Source of the DNA: Anaerolineales bacterium UBA5195
Lineage (GTDB): Bacteria; Chloroflexota; Anaerolineae; Anaerolineales; Villigracilaceae
DNA: 64,000 nucleotides
Direction: 5' to 3'
Assembly (NCBI GenBank): GCA_002412925.1
Contig: DHVZ01000045.1
Span: forward strand, 1-64,000
The notes under the pieces were generated by a model, which was not told the DNA's origin, searched no databases, and saw nothing but the letters and a program-made list of their open reading frames with translations. This document shows positions 1 to 7,846 of this stretch, piece after piece (positions within the stretch are counted from its first letter, which is position 1; each line of letters opens with the position of its first letter). Both the position numbers and the translations under genes were made by a program.

Positions 1-80
1 TTTTCGATTTTCGCCAATGTACAGAAGACAGTTGAAAAAACGCCGAAGGCTACTATAGGAAGGATAGTTTCTTTTTTCAT
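1..80 (-). CDS. Partial CDS, N-terminus of an unknown, probably membrane or exported protein
   Basis: An ATG at 80 on the minus strand opens a frame with no stop up to the window edge (26 codons seen). The peptide starts MKKETILPIVAFGVFSTVFC, with lysines followed by a hydrophobic run, as in a signal peptide or first membrane helix. No clear Shine-Dalgarno precedes it. The rest of the gene lies outside the window, so the family cannot be named and this may be a chance frame. Confidence 0.35.
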   Translation of the reverse strand, partial: MKKETILPIVAFGVFSTVFCTLAKIE

Positions 81-370
81 CGCAAATGATAGAATGATTG
101 TACAACAAAATCCCTTGCCCATTTGTGCGCGGTGCTTTTGAACTCATTGCTTATGTAACCTGCAGCGTTCAGGCTCTCTGTGATCAATACAATTTTGCTA
201 AAATTGGCTGTACTAAAAATTGCCAAATCAAGAAACTTCGTCCAACTATTGTCAGTAGATCACAAACCTTCTTGCAGAAGCCCGATGTTTGGGCAGTACT
301 GATTGTATGTTTTGTCAAAAGTGCAATAGTTTGAGACTCAAAAACACTTAAGAAACAGCTCTAACAGAAA
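81..370. other. Intergenic region without a convincing gene
   Basis: This stretch is AT-richer than the coding DNA around it. A 78-codon open frame on the plus strand (98-334) has an unusual composition with many Cys and Lys and no ribosome-binding site, so I do not call it. The plus strand ends in a strong terminator at 371-400 without an obvious gene in front of it, so a small untranslated RNA is possible. I do not recognise one. Confidence 0.4.
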
Positions 371-400
371 AGTGCTGCGGGTTTCCGCAGCGCTTTTTTT
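371..400 (+). terminator. Rho-independent terminator, orphan
   Basis: A GC-rich stem (AGTGCTGCGG with CCGCAGCGCT, loop GTTT) is followed by seven T residues. No recognised plus-strand gene precedes it in the window. The complement also carries a short T-run, so it may act on minus-strand transcripts as well. Confidence 0.7.
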
Positions 401-486
401 ATCGAATTGGGAATAACCACCCTAACAGCTTTATCAGAAGCCCAAAACTCTTTTGGCTCTTTTTCTTTTACCGGAAAACCTTTTTT

Positions 487-562
487 AAACACAAAGGACA
501 CGAAGGTCTCGAAGGAAAACCCATGAAATCAAGGTGTTTTCCCCCTCTGTGCTCTTGTGTTT
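487..562. repeat. Imperfect inverted repeat, dispersed-repeat-like
   Basis: The outer arms AAACACAAAGGACAC (487-501) and GTGCTCTTGTGTTT (549-562) pair imperfectly. Inside them GGAAAAC (514-520) pairs with GTTTTCC (536-542), giving a hairpin of about 76 nt in a gene-free spacer. It resembles small palindromic intergenic repeats. No second full copy was seen in this window. Confidence 0.4.
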
Positions 563-645
563 AAGCTTTTCCCACTCAAAACGGAATAGCCTCTTTTTTA
601 TGTTAAAATCCCAACATCCTGTACCTGCCTGCTGGGAACCAGTCC

Positions 646-1638
646 ATGAAAACCGCTCACTTTCTCTCCCGCCCTGTCCTCGCCAAATTGCAAGCTGTGT
701 ATAACCAGTTGCAAAACGCTAACCCCACGCCGGGCGCTTCACCGTTTACGGTCGCCCTGAAGGAATTCCTGGGGCGTTTTGGCGAGGAGCGAACAGCCAG
801 CCCGGGGGAGATCATCTTCGAGCAGGGCGACCCGGGCGAAAACCTGTACTGGATTGAATCAGGCTCGCTAGCCATTCTGCAGGGGAAATTGAGCAACCCA
901 ACCCTGCTGACCTTCCGTTACCCTGGGCATGTGGTTGGGGAGATCGCCTTGCTTGAAAATATTTCGCGCACCGCCTCCGTGGCCGCTATCCAGCCCACGC
1001 GCTTGCGCTACCTGTGCAAGGAGAAATTCCAGGAAATTCTGGCCCACATCCCCGATGTCAGCCTGGAAATCATGCGCTTGCTCAGTGCACGCTTGCGGGA
1101 AGTCAAACCGGCTGAATACAGCTCCGGAAACTATGACCACTTAACCGGTGCGCTCTCACGCCAGGCGCTCGACAGCCGTTTGGAAGAAGAAATGGCCCGC
1201 GCCGAGCGTTACCAGTACAACTTTGCACTGGCTTTTATCGACCTGGATCATTTTAAAGAGATCAACGACCAGTACGGTCACGCGCGCGGCGACCATATGT
1301 TAGTTGAATTTGTCCGCCGGATCGTGGTCGAATTGCGTACAACGGACCTGTTTTTCCGCTACGGTGGCGACGAATTCGTCCTGATCTTGCAAGGTGTCAA
1401 CTCCGAGCGCGGCCCGGCCTTGGTGCAGCGTCTGATGGACCTGGCCCGCCTGACACCGCTGCCTGGCGACCCGCCACTCTTTCTTTCCTTCAGCGCCGGG
1501 ATCGCCTACTACCCCGAAGATGGCCAGACATCCGAATGCCTGTTCAAAGCAGCCGATCAGCGCCTGTACCAGGCCAAAAAGAGCGGACGCAATACGGTCA
1601 ATGGCAATCTGACCGTGAACGACTTTGCATCCCAGTGA
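646..1638 (+). CDS. Diguanylate cyclase with N-terminal cyclic-nucleotide-binding domain
   Basis: This 330-aa protein joins a Crp-type cNMP-binding fold (residues about 40-155, with the phosphate-binding-cassette-like stretch GEIALLENISRTASV) to a GGDEF domain (about 163-325). The active-site signature GGDEF is intact at 240-244. An RxxD motif (RTTD, 231-234) lies exactly five residues upstream, the usual position of the c-di-GMP inhibitory site. GGDEF domains make c-di-GMP from two GTP, so I infer a cytoplasmic enzyme tuned by a nucleotide or other small ligand and by product feedback. No transmembrane segment is present. The gene stands alone, with a terminator straight after it. The ATG at 646 was chosen because the fold starts soon afterwards; no strong Shine-Dalgarno is visible. 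Confidence 0.9.
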   Translation: MKTAHFLSRPVLAKLQAVYNQLQNANPTPGASPFTVALKEFLGRFGEERTASPGEIIFEQGDPGENLYWIESGSLAILQGKLSNPTLLTFRYPGHVVGEIALLENISRTASVAAIQPTRLRYLCKEKFQEILAHIPDVSLEIMRLLSARLREVKPAEYSSGNYDHLTGALSRQALDSRLEEEMARAERYQYNFALAFIDLDHFKEINDQYGHARGDHMLVEFVRRIVVELRTTDLFFRYGGDEFVLILQGVNSERGPALVQRLMDLARLTPLPGDPPLFLSFSAGIAYYPEDGQTSECLFKAADQRLYQAKKSGRNTVNGNLTVNDFASQ

Positions 1639-1667
1639 ATAAAGAAATCAGGGGTGAGTAATAGGGA

Positions 1668-1697
1668 AAAGCGCTGCGGGTTTTCGCGGCGTTTTTC
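1668..1697 (+). terminator. Rho-independent terminator after the cNMP-GGDEF gene
   Basis: The stem CGCTGCG/CGCGGCG has one G-T pair and is followed by TTTTTC, about 30 bp after the stop codon. Its sequence closely resembles the orphan terminator at 371-400. Confidence 0.75.
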
Positions 1698-1798
1698 TGT
1701 ATCATCGACTGCCTGAGGTTTGCAGTTGTGGGGATTCTGTGGCAGTTGAAAACCAGTGCGAAAATTCATTGTGTTAAATTGTTGCGACGAATTGATTA

Positions 1799-1827
1799 TT
1801 GACCCTCATCCTGTTTCATCTTACAAT
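1799..1827 (+). promoter_or_regulatory. Predicted sigma-70-type promoter for kamA
   Basis: TTGACC (1799-1804) and TACAAT (1822-1827) are separated by 17 bp in the 327-bp spacer before kamA. This predicts a leader of about 130 nt. A weak hairpin followed by T residues (about 1845-1870) lies in that leader and could be an attenuator. Nothing else is recognisable in the spacer. Confidence 0.55.
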
Positions 1828-1842
1828 ACCTTTATGGTATTG
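1824..1842. promoter_or_regulatory. Inverted repeat over the kamA start site, candidate operator
   Basis: CAATACC-TTTAT-GGTATTG has perfect 7-bp arms and a 5-nt spacer. It overlaps the -10 box and the expected transcription start of the kamA promoter, a typical place for a repressor site. Confidence 0.35.
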
Positions 1843-1965
1843 ATAACCTGTCATTTTGCAGGGTTTTTCCGGCCAGATCACGACCCTCCCTTCGTTCGAA
1901 TCCGGTATACATGCTTTTAATCGACTTTAGACGTATTCCCATTTAATAATTCCCCGGAGGATAAA

Positions 1966-3300
1966 ATGTCACAACCCTTTGTTTCAAAACGCGCTCCAAT
2001 TTACCAGGATGTACCCGAAGAGAAATGGAATGACTGGCGCTGGCAATTAAGCAATCGTCTGAATAGCACCGAAGATATCGAAAAAGTATTAAGGCTGAGC
2101 GAGAGCGAACGCAAAGCGCTCAACACCAGCGGTCTGTTCCGCGTGGATGTGACGCCCTACTTCATCTCCTTGATCGACCCAAACGACGCCGAAGACCCTA
2201 TCCGCAAGCAGATCATCCCGTTGGCCGATGAAATGCAATCTTTTACCGCCATGATGGAAGATTCGCTGGCCGAGGATCGTCACTCACCTGTGCCCGGGCT
2301 TGTCCACCGTTACCCGGACCGAGTGCTGATGCTGGTGACAACCCAGTGCGCGTCTTACTGCCGTTACTGCACCCGTTCGCGCATTGTCGGCGATCCTGGC
2401 CAGACCTTCAACCGCCAAGAATTCGAGATGCAGATCGAGTACATCAAAAACACCCCGCAGGTGCGCGATGTGCTGCTTTCTGGCGGCGACCCGCTGGTGC
2501 TGGCCCCGAAAATCCTGGAAGAGCTGCTCGGCCGCCTGCGTGAAATCCCGCATGTTGAGATCATCCGGATCGGCTCGCGTGTGCCAGTTTTCATGCCTCA
2601 GCGCATAACGCAGGAACTTTGTGATATGCTGGGTAAGTATCACCCGCTGTGGTTGAATATCCACGTTAACCACCCAAACGAGATTTCTGCAGAACTGGAA
2701 GCGGCCACAGACCGTCTCAGCCGGGTGGGCATCCAGTTGGGCAACCAGTCGGTTTTGCTGGCGGGTGTGAACGACTGTGTCCATATTCAACGCGACCTGG
2801 TCCAAAAACTTGTTCGCATCCGTGTGCGCCCATACTATCTCTACCAGTGCGACCTGGTCGAAGGCGTTGGACACTTCCGTACCCCGGTGGCAAAGGGCAT
2901 CGAGATTATCGAAGGCTTGCGCGGGCATACATCAGGATATGCGGTGCCGCAGTACATCGTTGATGCGCCTGGCGGCGGCGGGAAAATCCCGGTCATGCCC
3001 AATTACCAGGTCAGTTCCTCGGATCACAAGGTTATTTTGCGTAACTACGAAGGATATATCACCACCTACGAAGAACCGACTGAGTATAAATCGCACGATC
3101 CAAAAACCTGCAAAGCCTGTCAGAACAAACGCATGGAACCTGGGCAGACTGGCATAACTGGCTTGCTGGATGGCGATGCCCTGTTTATTAAGCCCGAAGG
3201 TTTCGATGATTTACACAATCGTGGCGGCGGCCAGCACCGTCTCAGGGACGAAAGCAAGTGGAAACCGTTGGGCATCGGTTCCGACGATTCTGCAGACTAA
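1966..3300 (+). CDS. kamA: L-lysine 2,3-aminomutase (radical SAM, PLP)
   Basis: The enzyme interconverts L-lysine and L-beta-lysine using S-adenosylmethionine, a 4Fe-4S cluster and pyridoxal phosphate. At 444 aa it has the usual length. The radical SAM cysteines are C128, C132 and C135 (CASYCRYC). The PLP lysine is K340 in the GGGGK loop. D296 and D333 stand where lysine-specific enzymes bind the substrate amino group, which favours lysine over glutamate 2,3-aminomutase. C271, C382 and C385 fit the structural zinc site. A strong Shine-Dalgarno (CCGGAGG) precedes the ATG. Neither the beta-lysine acetyltransferase (ablB) nor the later lysine-fermentation enzymes lie nearby, so whether this makes an osmolyte or serves catabolism stays open. 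Confidence 0.95.
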   Translation: MSQPFVSKRAPIYQDVPEEKWNDWRWQLSNRLNSTEDIEKVLRLSESERKALNTSGLFRVDVTPYFISLIDPNDAEDPIRKQIIPLADEMQSFTAMMEDSLAEDRHSPVPGLVHRYPDRVLMLVTTQCASYCRYCTRSRIVGDPGQTFNRQEFEMQIEYIKNTPQVRDVLLSGGDPLVLAPKILEELLGRLREIPHVEIIRIGSRVPVFMPQRITQELCDMLGKYHPLWLNIHVNHPNEISAELEAATDRLSRVGIQLGNQSVLLAGVNDCVHIQRDLVQKLVRIRVRPYYLYQCDLVEGVGHFRTPVAKGIEIIEGLRGHTSGYAVPQYIVDAPGGGGKIPVMPNYQVSSSDHKVILRNYEGYITTYEEPTEYKSHDPKTCKACQNKRMEPGQTGITGLLDGDALFIKPEGFDDLHNRGGGQHRLRDESKWKPLGIGSDDSAD

Positions 3301-3384
3301 TCCATCCCGAAAGATAGGGCACAGGCAAGCAGCCTCCAGATTGACTTGTCTCTGCCCTGCCGGGAAACCTGTAAAGGAGTAAAA

Positions 3385-3945
3385 ATGAAAACTATCCGAG
3401 TATTCTCAATTGCCATAGCACTGGCTCTGTTTGTGGGAGCCATGGTTCCCTTTGCAGCCCAGCCTGTTGCCGCGCAAACCGGCCAGACTGTGCTGGTCAC
3501 ATCCCCAGTCCAGGCCTTTCTGGATGCTGCGAGCGGCATGTCGCTGCTTGCGCCGATAAGTATGACTGCTCCGTTGATCACGATGAGCGTCGAAAGTGCC
3601 CCCGCGGCCTCTGATTACGCCTGCGCGTTGGTCAAACAAAGCCCCAAGGATTACACCAAAATGAAGACACGCCAGTATTTTGATATGAAGTGGACTGTCC
3701 AGAATACCGGTACCCGCATTTGGTATGCCAATTGGGTTCCTTTCAAGTATATGGGCGGGGCAAAAATGCAAACTCGCGGCAGTACGTTTGGGTTGCCTGG
3801 GGACATCCATCGCGGCAAGAGAGCTACACTGGTTGTTGATATGGAAGCTCCCAAGACACAGGGCATTTACAGCACCACTTGGGGTCTTTACTCAGGGAGA
3901 AATGCCTTTTGCAGGGTTACCCTAACCATAGGTGTTTCTAAGTAG
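3385..3945 (+). CDS. Secreted protein with NBR1/FW-type Ig-like domain
   Basis: This 186-aa protein has a clear signal peptide (residues 1-30, ending PVAAQ) and a single C-terminal domain (about 85-183). That domain carries the pattern of the NBR1 central (FW) domain: MKWTVQNTGTRIW, a basic turn before the next strand, and the GIYSTTWGLY strand near the end. In bacteria such Ig-like modules are usually extracellular and of unknown partner. The ATG at 3385 was chosen over an upstream in-frame ATG (3346) because AAAGGAG lies 6 bp before it and the signal peptide begins there. It is 84 bp after kamA and just before a second FW protein, so the pair is probably co-transcribed. Confidence 0.75.
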   Translation: MKTIRVFSIAIALALFVGAMVPFAAQPVAAQTGQTVLVTSPVQAFLDAASGMSLLAPISMTAPLITMSVESAPAASDYACALVKQSPKDYTKMKTRQYFDMKWTVQNTGTRIWYANWVPFKYMGGAKMQTRGSTFGLPGDIHRGKRATLVVDMEAPKTQGIYSTTWGLYSGRNAFCRVTLTIGVSK

Positions 3946-3981
3946 TAAGTGGACCATGCTCATGATCCTGCTGGATGGGCA

Positions 3982-4686
3982 ATGAACAAGTCAAAAGCTT
4001 TTGTTATGCTTGCATTGGCTATGGTGCTGGTAACGTCGGCCTGCTTGGTGACCTTGCCAGCACCGGCCTCTGTACCGGTCACGCTTACGCCTGACTTGGC
4101 CCAGACAGGAAACGCGCAAACCCTGACGGCTGTGCCTACAGCCACCCATACTGCGGTCCCGTTCCTTGCGACTGACACGCCTACAATCACGTTGACACCT
4201 TTTCCAAGCATAACACCGCTACCTAGCGCCACATCGACCGCGACTGAGACGCCATTCGGGTATTTTGAAACTTCCACACCGGTACCCCCCTCCGTCACAG
4301 TGCAGCCAACAGCTGAACCTCCAGACCCGGTTGAAGGCGCTAGCAACGAGCGTGGGGATTATCGGTGCAGGCTTGTTACAAAATCTCCCGCAAATTGGGC
4401 GGTTCTGCCAGCGCGCAGCTTGTGGAAGGTTTCGTGGACATTGATCAACACCGGCCCAAAAACATGGGATAACAGTGTTGTGATTGCCTGGATTGAAGGT
4501 AATAAAATTGGTGTGGAAAAACAATACAATTTCATCAAGGATGTCAAGCCTGGCCAGGATGTCAAGGCAATTATCTCGGTTTTGACCCCGGCAAAACCTG
4601 GTAACTACAGGTCAGTCTGGGGCTTGCGCTCGCTGAAGACCAATAACATTTTTTGTATGTTTACCGTAAAAATCACGATTGAATAA
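3982..4686 (+). CDS. Lipoprotein with Thr/Pro linker and NBR1/FW-type Ig-like domain
   Basis: This is a 234-aa predicted lipoprotein. Its signal peptide ends in the lipobox VTSAC. A Thr/Pro-rich linker follows (about residues 30-120), then an FW-type Ig-like domain (about 128-234) with VSWTLINTGPKTW and GNYRSVWGLRS. I infer that it is tethered to the outer face of the membrane and displays the domain on a flexible stalk. A GTG at 3949 would add 11 residues; the ATG at 3982 gives a cleaner signal peptide. Its stop overlaps the next ATG (TAATG), which suggests translational coupling to the zinc-ribbon protein. It looks like a paralogue of the preceding protein. Confidence 0.75.
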   Translation: MNKSKAFVMLALAMVLVTSACLVTLPAPASVPVTLTPDLAQTGNAQTLTAVPTATHTAVPFLATDTPTITLTPFPSITPLPSATSTATETPFGYFETSTPVPPSVTVQPTAEPPDPVEGASNERGDYRCRLVTKSPANWAVLPARSLWKVSWTLINTGPKTWDNSVVIAWIEGNKIGVEKQYNFIKDVKPGQDVKAIISVLTPAKPGNYRSVWGLRSLKTNNIFCMFTVKITIE

Positions 4687-5774
4687 TGACGAGCTGCTCC
4701 ATGACCCGGAAAACTGTTGGTTATGTCGAATTAGAGTGGTCCTGCCCAAACTGCAATAACAAAAATCCCGGGACGCTGAAATCGTGCGGGACCTGTGGTT
4801 CGCCCCAGCCTGCGAATGTAGAATTTGAGCTTGGGCAAAAACGTGACCTGATCGACGATGCGCAGAAAGTGTCTGCGGCTAAAAAAGGTGCGGATCTTCA
4901 TTGTCCATACTGCAATACGCGCAATACGGCTGATGCGCAGGTTTGCATCCAGTGTGGCGGCGAGCTGAAAGAAGGGGTCAGGCGCGAAAGCGGGAAAGTG
5001 CTCATGGGCGAGCCAGTGGCCGTCGGAGCAGAAATAAAATGCCCTGGTTGCGCCACCGTCAACCCGGCGGGGAGCGGAATCTGTCAGGCTTGCGGCGCTT
5101 CGTTGAGGGGGGCAAATCCGCCAACTCAAACGGTGACACCGGCTCCGGGTGCGAAATCTGCTTCCCTGCGCCCTTGGATGGCGCTTCCTGTGGTCGCTAT
5201 CCTGGCCTTGTGCTGTCTGGTTGTCGGTTTTCTGTTCTTTCGAACTACATCCCTGAGTGGCACAGTGCAGAGCACTCGATGGCAGCGGATAATTGACATT
5301 GAGGCACAGCGCGAGGTGACCAAGGAAACCTGGCGCGACCGGGTTCCCGCTGGCTCAGAAGCCTTTTCTTGTTATGAAAAATACCGCAACCGCCAGGATG
5401 ACCCTGCGCCGGGCGCCAAAGAAGTTTGTTCAACGGAATACGTGGACCAGGGTAACGGTTCTGCCCAGGTTGTTGAAACCTGTTACTATGAAGTCTATGC
5501 TGACTACTGCAAATACAAGGCTTTGGAATGGCAAAAGACAGATCAAGCTGTGGCGCAAGGCGCTGATTTACAGCCTTATTGGCCGCAAGTGAACCTTGTC
5601 AGTGGACAGCGCGAAGGCAAGCGCATTGAAGAGTACAGCGTAGATTTCGACACCAGAGATGGTATTAAGCAATTCATAACCACCGATGCGGCTTTGTTCG
5701 TTCAATTCCAACCAGGCTCCCAATGGGCGCTTAGCGTAAATACTTTTGGAAGTGTAGTGGATGTTTCCCCTTGA
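4686..5774 (+). CDS. Membrane protein with three N-terminal zinc ribbons, unknown function
   Basis: This 362-aa protein has three CxxC...CxxC zinc ribbons in the cytoplasmic N-terminus (C20/23/34/37, C73/76/87/90 and C119/122/133/136). A Pro/Thr-rich spacer, one transmembrane helix (about 161-184) and an extracytoplasmic domain of about 175 residues follow. The outer domain holds paired cysteines (ETCYYEVYADYCKYKALEWQ), perhaps disulfide-bonded. I do not recognise that domain. Translation probably re-initiates from the overlapping stop of the lipoprotein gene; a second ATG at 4701 is possible. Zinc-ribbon membrane proteins recur in this window, but their role is not known. Confidence 0.6.
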   Translation: MTSCSMTRKTVGYVELEWSCPNCNNKNPGTLKSCGTCGSPQPANVEFELGQKRDLIDDAQKVSAAKKGADLHCPYCNTRNTADAQVCIQCGGELKEGVRRESGKVLMGEPVAVGAEIKCPGCATVNPAGSGICQACGASLRGANPPTQTVTPAPGAKSASLRPWMALPVVAILALCCLVVGFLFFRTTSLSGTVQSTRWQRIIDIEAQREVTKETWRDRVPAGSEAFSCYEKYRNRQDDPAPGAKEVCSTEYVDQGNGSAQVVETCYYEVYADYCKYKALEWQKTDQAVAQGADLQPYWPQVNLVSGQREGKRIEEYSVDFDTRDGIKQFITTDAALFVQFQPGSQWALSVNTFGSVVDVSP

Positions 5775-5786
5775 GCAGGAGGTAAG

Positions 5787-6752
5787 ATGCATTATCGACG
5801 GTTAGGTCGTTCAGGCCTGAAAATCAGCGAAATTTCGCTCGGCGCGTGGGTCACATTCGGTTCACAAATAGATGAAAACACATCCATTGATCTGATCCAG
5901 GCTGCCTATGATGCTGGCGTCAACTTCTTTGATAATGCCGATATTTATGCCAACGGACAAGCTGAACTTGTGATGGGCAAAGCCCTCAAGAGCATGCCGC
6001 GCGAAGCACTTGTCATCTCGTCAAAGGTATTTTGGCCCACCATGCCAGGTCCGAACGGACGTGGGCTTTCCCGTAAACACATTATCGAATCTGTGAATGG
6101 CTCCCTCAAGCGCCTTGGCACCGATTACATCGACCTTTATTTTTGCCATCGCTTCGACCCGGATACTCCCATTGACGAGATTGTCTTTACGCTGGATGCG
6201 CTGGTGCGTCAAGGTAAAATTCTATACTGGGGTACGTCTGAGTGGCGAGCCTGGCAAGTCTCAACAGCTTTTTCCATTGCCACCCAACATCATCTTATGC
6301 CACCATCCATGGAACAACCTCAATACAATATGTTCCATCGTCGCCGCGTGGAAATGGAGCTCTCTTCGCTCTGCAAAGAGTACGGATTGGGTCTCACAAC
6401 CTGGAGCCCGCTATACTACGGCATTTTGACCGGCAAATATAACGATGGCATCCCCGAAGGCAGTCGTGCCTCCATGGAAAGCATGGCCTGGATCCGTGAC
6501 CGGATTACCCCCGAACGTGTGGCGATTGTCCGCGAGTTGACGAACTTGGCGACTGAAATGGATATTACAACCGCTCAACTGGCAATCGCCTGGTTGTTGC
6601 GCCGCAAAGAAGTCAGCAGCGTGATCACAGGCGCCACCAATTTAAACCAGCTACAGGATAACCTGGATGCTGCCGAAGCGCTGGAAAAACTGAACGATGA
6701 CGTGCTCGATAAGATCGAGGCCATCTTGGGAAATTATCCCGACGAAGATTAA
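5787..6752 (+). CDS. Aldo/keto reductase, Kv-beta-like subfamily
   Basis: This 321-aa NADPH-dependent (beta/alpha)8 barrel oxidoreductase has the conserved tetrad: D49 and Y54 (FFDNADIY), K80 (ISSKVFW) and H121 (DLYFCHRFD). WGTSEW (148-153) and the C-terminal cofactor-binding helix region with VITGATNLNQL match the voltage-gated-potassium-channel-beta-like group. The natural carbonyl substrate cannot be told from sequence. GAGCAGGAGG precedes the ATG. The gene follows the zinc-ribbon gene by 12 bp and ends in a strong terminator, so it is probably the last gene of the kamA-side transcript. Confidence 0.88.
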   Translation: MHYRRLGRSGLKISEISLGAWVTFGSQIDENTSIDLIQAAYDAGVNFFDNADIYANGQAELVMGKALKSMPREALVISSKVFWPTMPGPNGRGLSRKHIIESVNGSLKRLGTDYIDLYFCHRFDPDTPIDEIVFTLDALVRQGKILYWGTSEWRAWQVSTAFSIATQHHLMPPSMEQPQYNMFHRRRVEMELSSLCKEYGLGLTTWSPLYYGILTGKYNDGIPEGSRASMESMAWIRDRITPERVAIVRELTNLATEMDITTAQLAIAWLLRRKEVSSVITGATNLNQLQDNLDAAEALEKLNDDVLDKIEAILGNYPDED

Positions 6753-6812
6753 GCCTGTTGACCTTTTAGGACTTGCACAAAAGCACGGACGACCCCAAGC
6801 ATAGAATACCTA

Positions 6813-6845
6813 ACCGCCCCAAAACTTGATTTGGGGCGGTTTTTG
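6813..6845 (+). terminator. Rho-independent terminator after the aldo/keto reductase gene
   Basis: ACCGCCCCAAA pairs with TTTGGGGCGGT around a short loop and is followed by TTTT. Confidence 0.85.
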
Positions 6846-6934
6846 GCGTATTCGTGTGCCAAAAACAAAATTTGTCCTTGATTTTGACTCGCGTTTGTGC
6901 TATCTATAGGCTATCTTCTTGAATAAGGATTCCT

Positions 6935-7789
6935 ATGCATCGCGAACGTGTCTCCGAGAATGTTTTCTGGTTTCAAAGCGAACTATACGCGCAGGTTACT
7001 GCAGGGGTGATTGCTGGACCTCAATGGGCAATCGTGATCGATACGCTGGCCACCCCTGAAGAGACTTTAATCATGCGCGAGTTTGTTGAGCACGAGCTTG
7101 GACTGCAAGTCCGCTATGTGATCAACACCCATTACCATGCCGATCACACCTGGGGAAACTGTTTCTTCCCTGGCGCCACAATCGTAGCTCACTCCCTGTG
7201 CCGGGAATGGATGCGCGAAAAAGGCACTCCCTCGCTCGAAACCGCCAAAAAGCAAAATAATGCCCTGCGGCAGGTCAAAATTGTCCTCCCACACCTGACA
7301 TTTAGCGATGGCGAACTGACCTTGCGCGTTGGCAAGAAGAACCTGATTCTTTCTTCGGTGAAGGGCCACAGCGCCGATGGCATCTCTGTTCTGGTTGAGG
7401 AAGACCGCATCTTGTTTGCCAGTGATGCTTTCATGCCCATGCCATATATTGTCGATGGAGACCTTGACGAGCTGGCAGCTTCCATCAAGAAAATTGGCCG
7501 CATGGGGCTCGAGAATATTGTCCAAGGACATGGTGACATTATTTTGCGCGGGGAGATTGATGCGGCAGTAAAAGAAAACCTGGCATATCTTTCAGCAATC
7601 CGTAAGGCGGTACGCGTGGCGATTAAACGTAAGTCGCCCCTGGAATATCTCGATGAAGTTGGCATTGAGGAGTGTGGCAAGAGTCGCGTATACCTGGGCG
7701 GTCTTGCCGAGTCGCTTCACAGGCGCAACCTGCGCGCCCTTTACCGGCAAATGCTTGAAAACAAAGACAATCTCAATGTTGAAGAGTAA
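6935..7789 (+). CDS. MBL-fold metallo-hydrolase
   Basis: This 284-aa cytoplasmic protein has the complete metallo-beta-lactamase metal site: HxHxDH (H66, H68, D70, H71 in THYHADHTWGN), H145 (VKGHSADG), D164 (FASDAF) and H199 (VQGHGD). Two metal ions and a hydrolytic reaction are therefore expected. The family covers thioesterases, lactonases, glyoxalases and nucleases; the substrate cannot be read here. A C-terminal extension of about 75 residues is mostly helical and basic. AAGGA lies 9 bp before the ATG. It is a single gene between two terminators. Confidence 0.85.
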   Translation: MHRERVSENVFWFQSELYAQVTAGVIAGPQWAIVIDTLATPEETLIMREFVEHELGLQVRYVINTHYHADHTWGNCFFPGATIVAHSLCREWMREKGTPSLETAKKQNNALRQVKIVLPHLTFSDGELTLRVGKKNLILSSVKGHSADGISVLVEEDRILFASDAFMPMPYIVDGDLDELAASIKKIGRMGLENIVQGHGDIILRGEIDAAVKENLAYLSAIRKAVRVAIKRKSPLEYLDEVGIEECGKSRVYLGGLAESLHRRNLRALYRQMLENKDNLNVEE

Positions 7790-7791
7790 CC

Positions 7792-7840
7792 CTCTGGAAA
7801 CAAAAACCGGCTCATTGTGAGCCGGTTTTTGTTTCCAGAG
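7792..7840. terminator. Bidirectional terminator, perfect 23-bp palindrome
   Basis: The arms 7792-7814 and 7818-7840 are perfectly complementary around a 3-nt loop (TTG). The core AACCGGCTCA is flanked by T-runs on both strands. It separates the convergent MBL and plsY genes and should stop transcription from both sides. Confidence 0.92.
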
Positions 7841-7846
7841 ACTATG

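Noticed and set aside
98..334. 78-codon plus-strand open frame
   Set aside because: No ribosome-binding site, odd composition, no recognisable domain; more likely non-coding.
2284..2928. 214-codon minus-strand frame inside kamA
   Set aside because: Fully antisense to a clear kamA gene; a codon-bias shadow.
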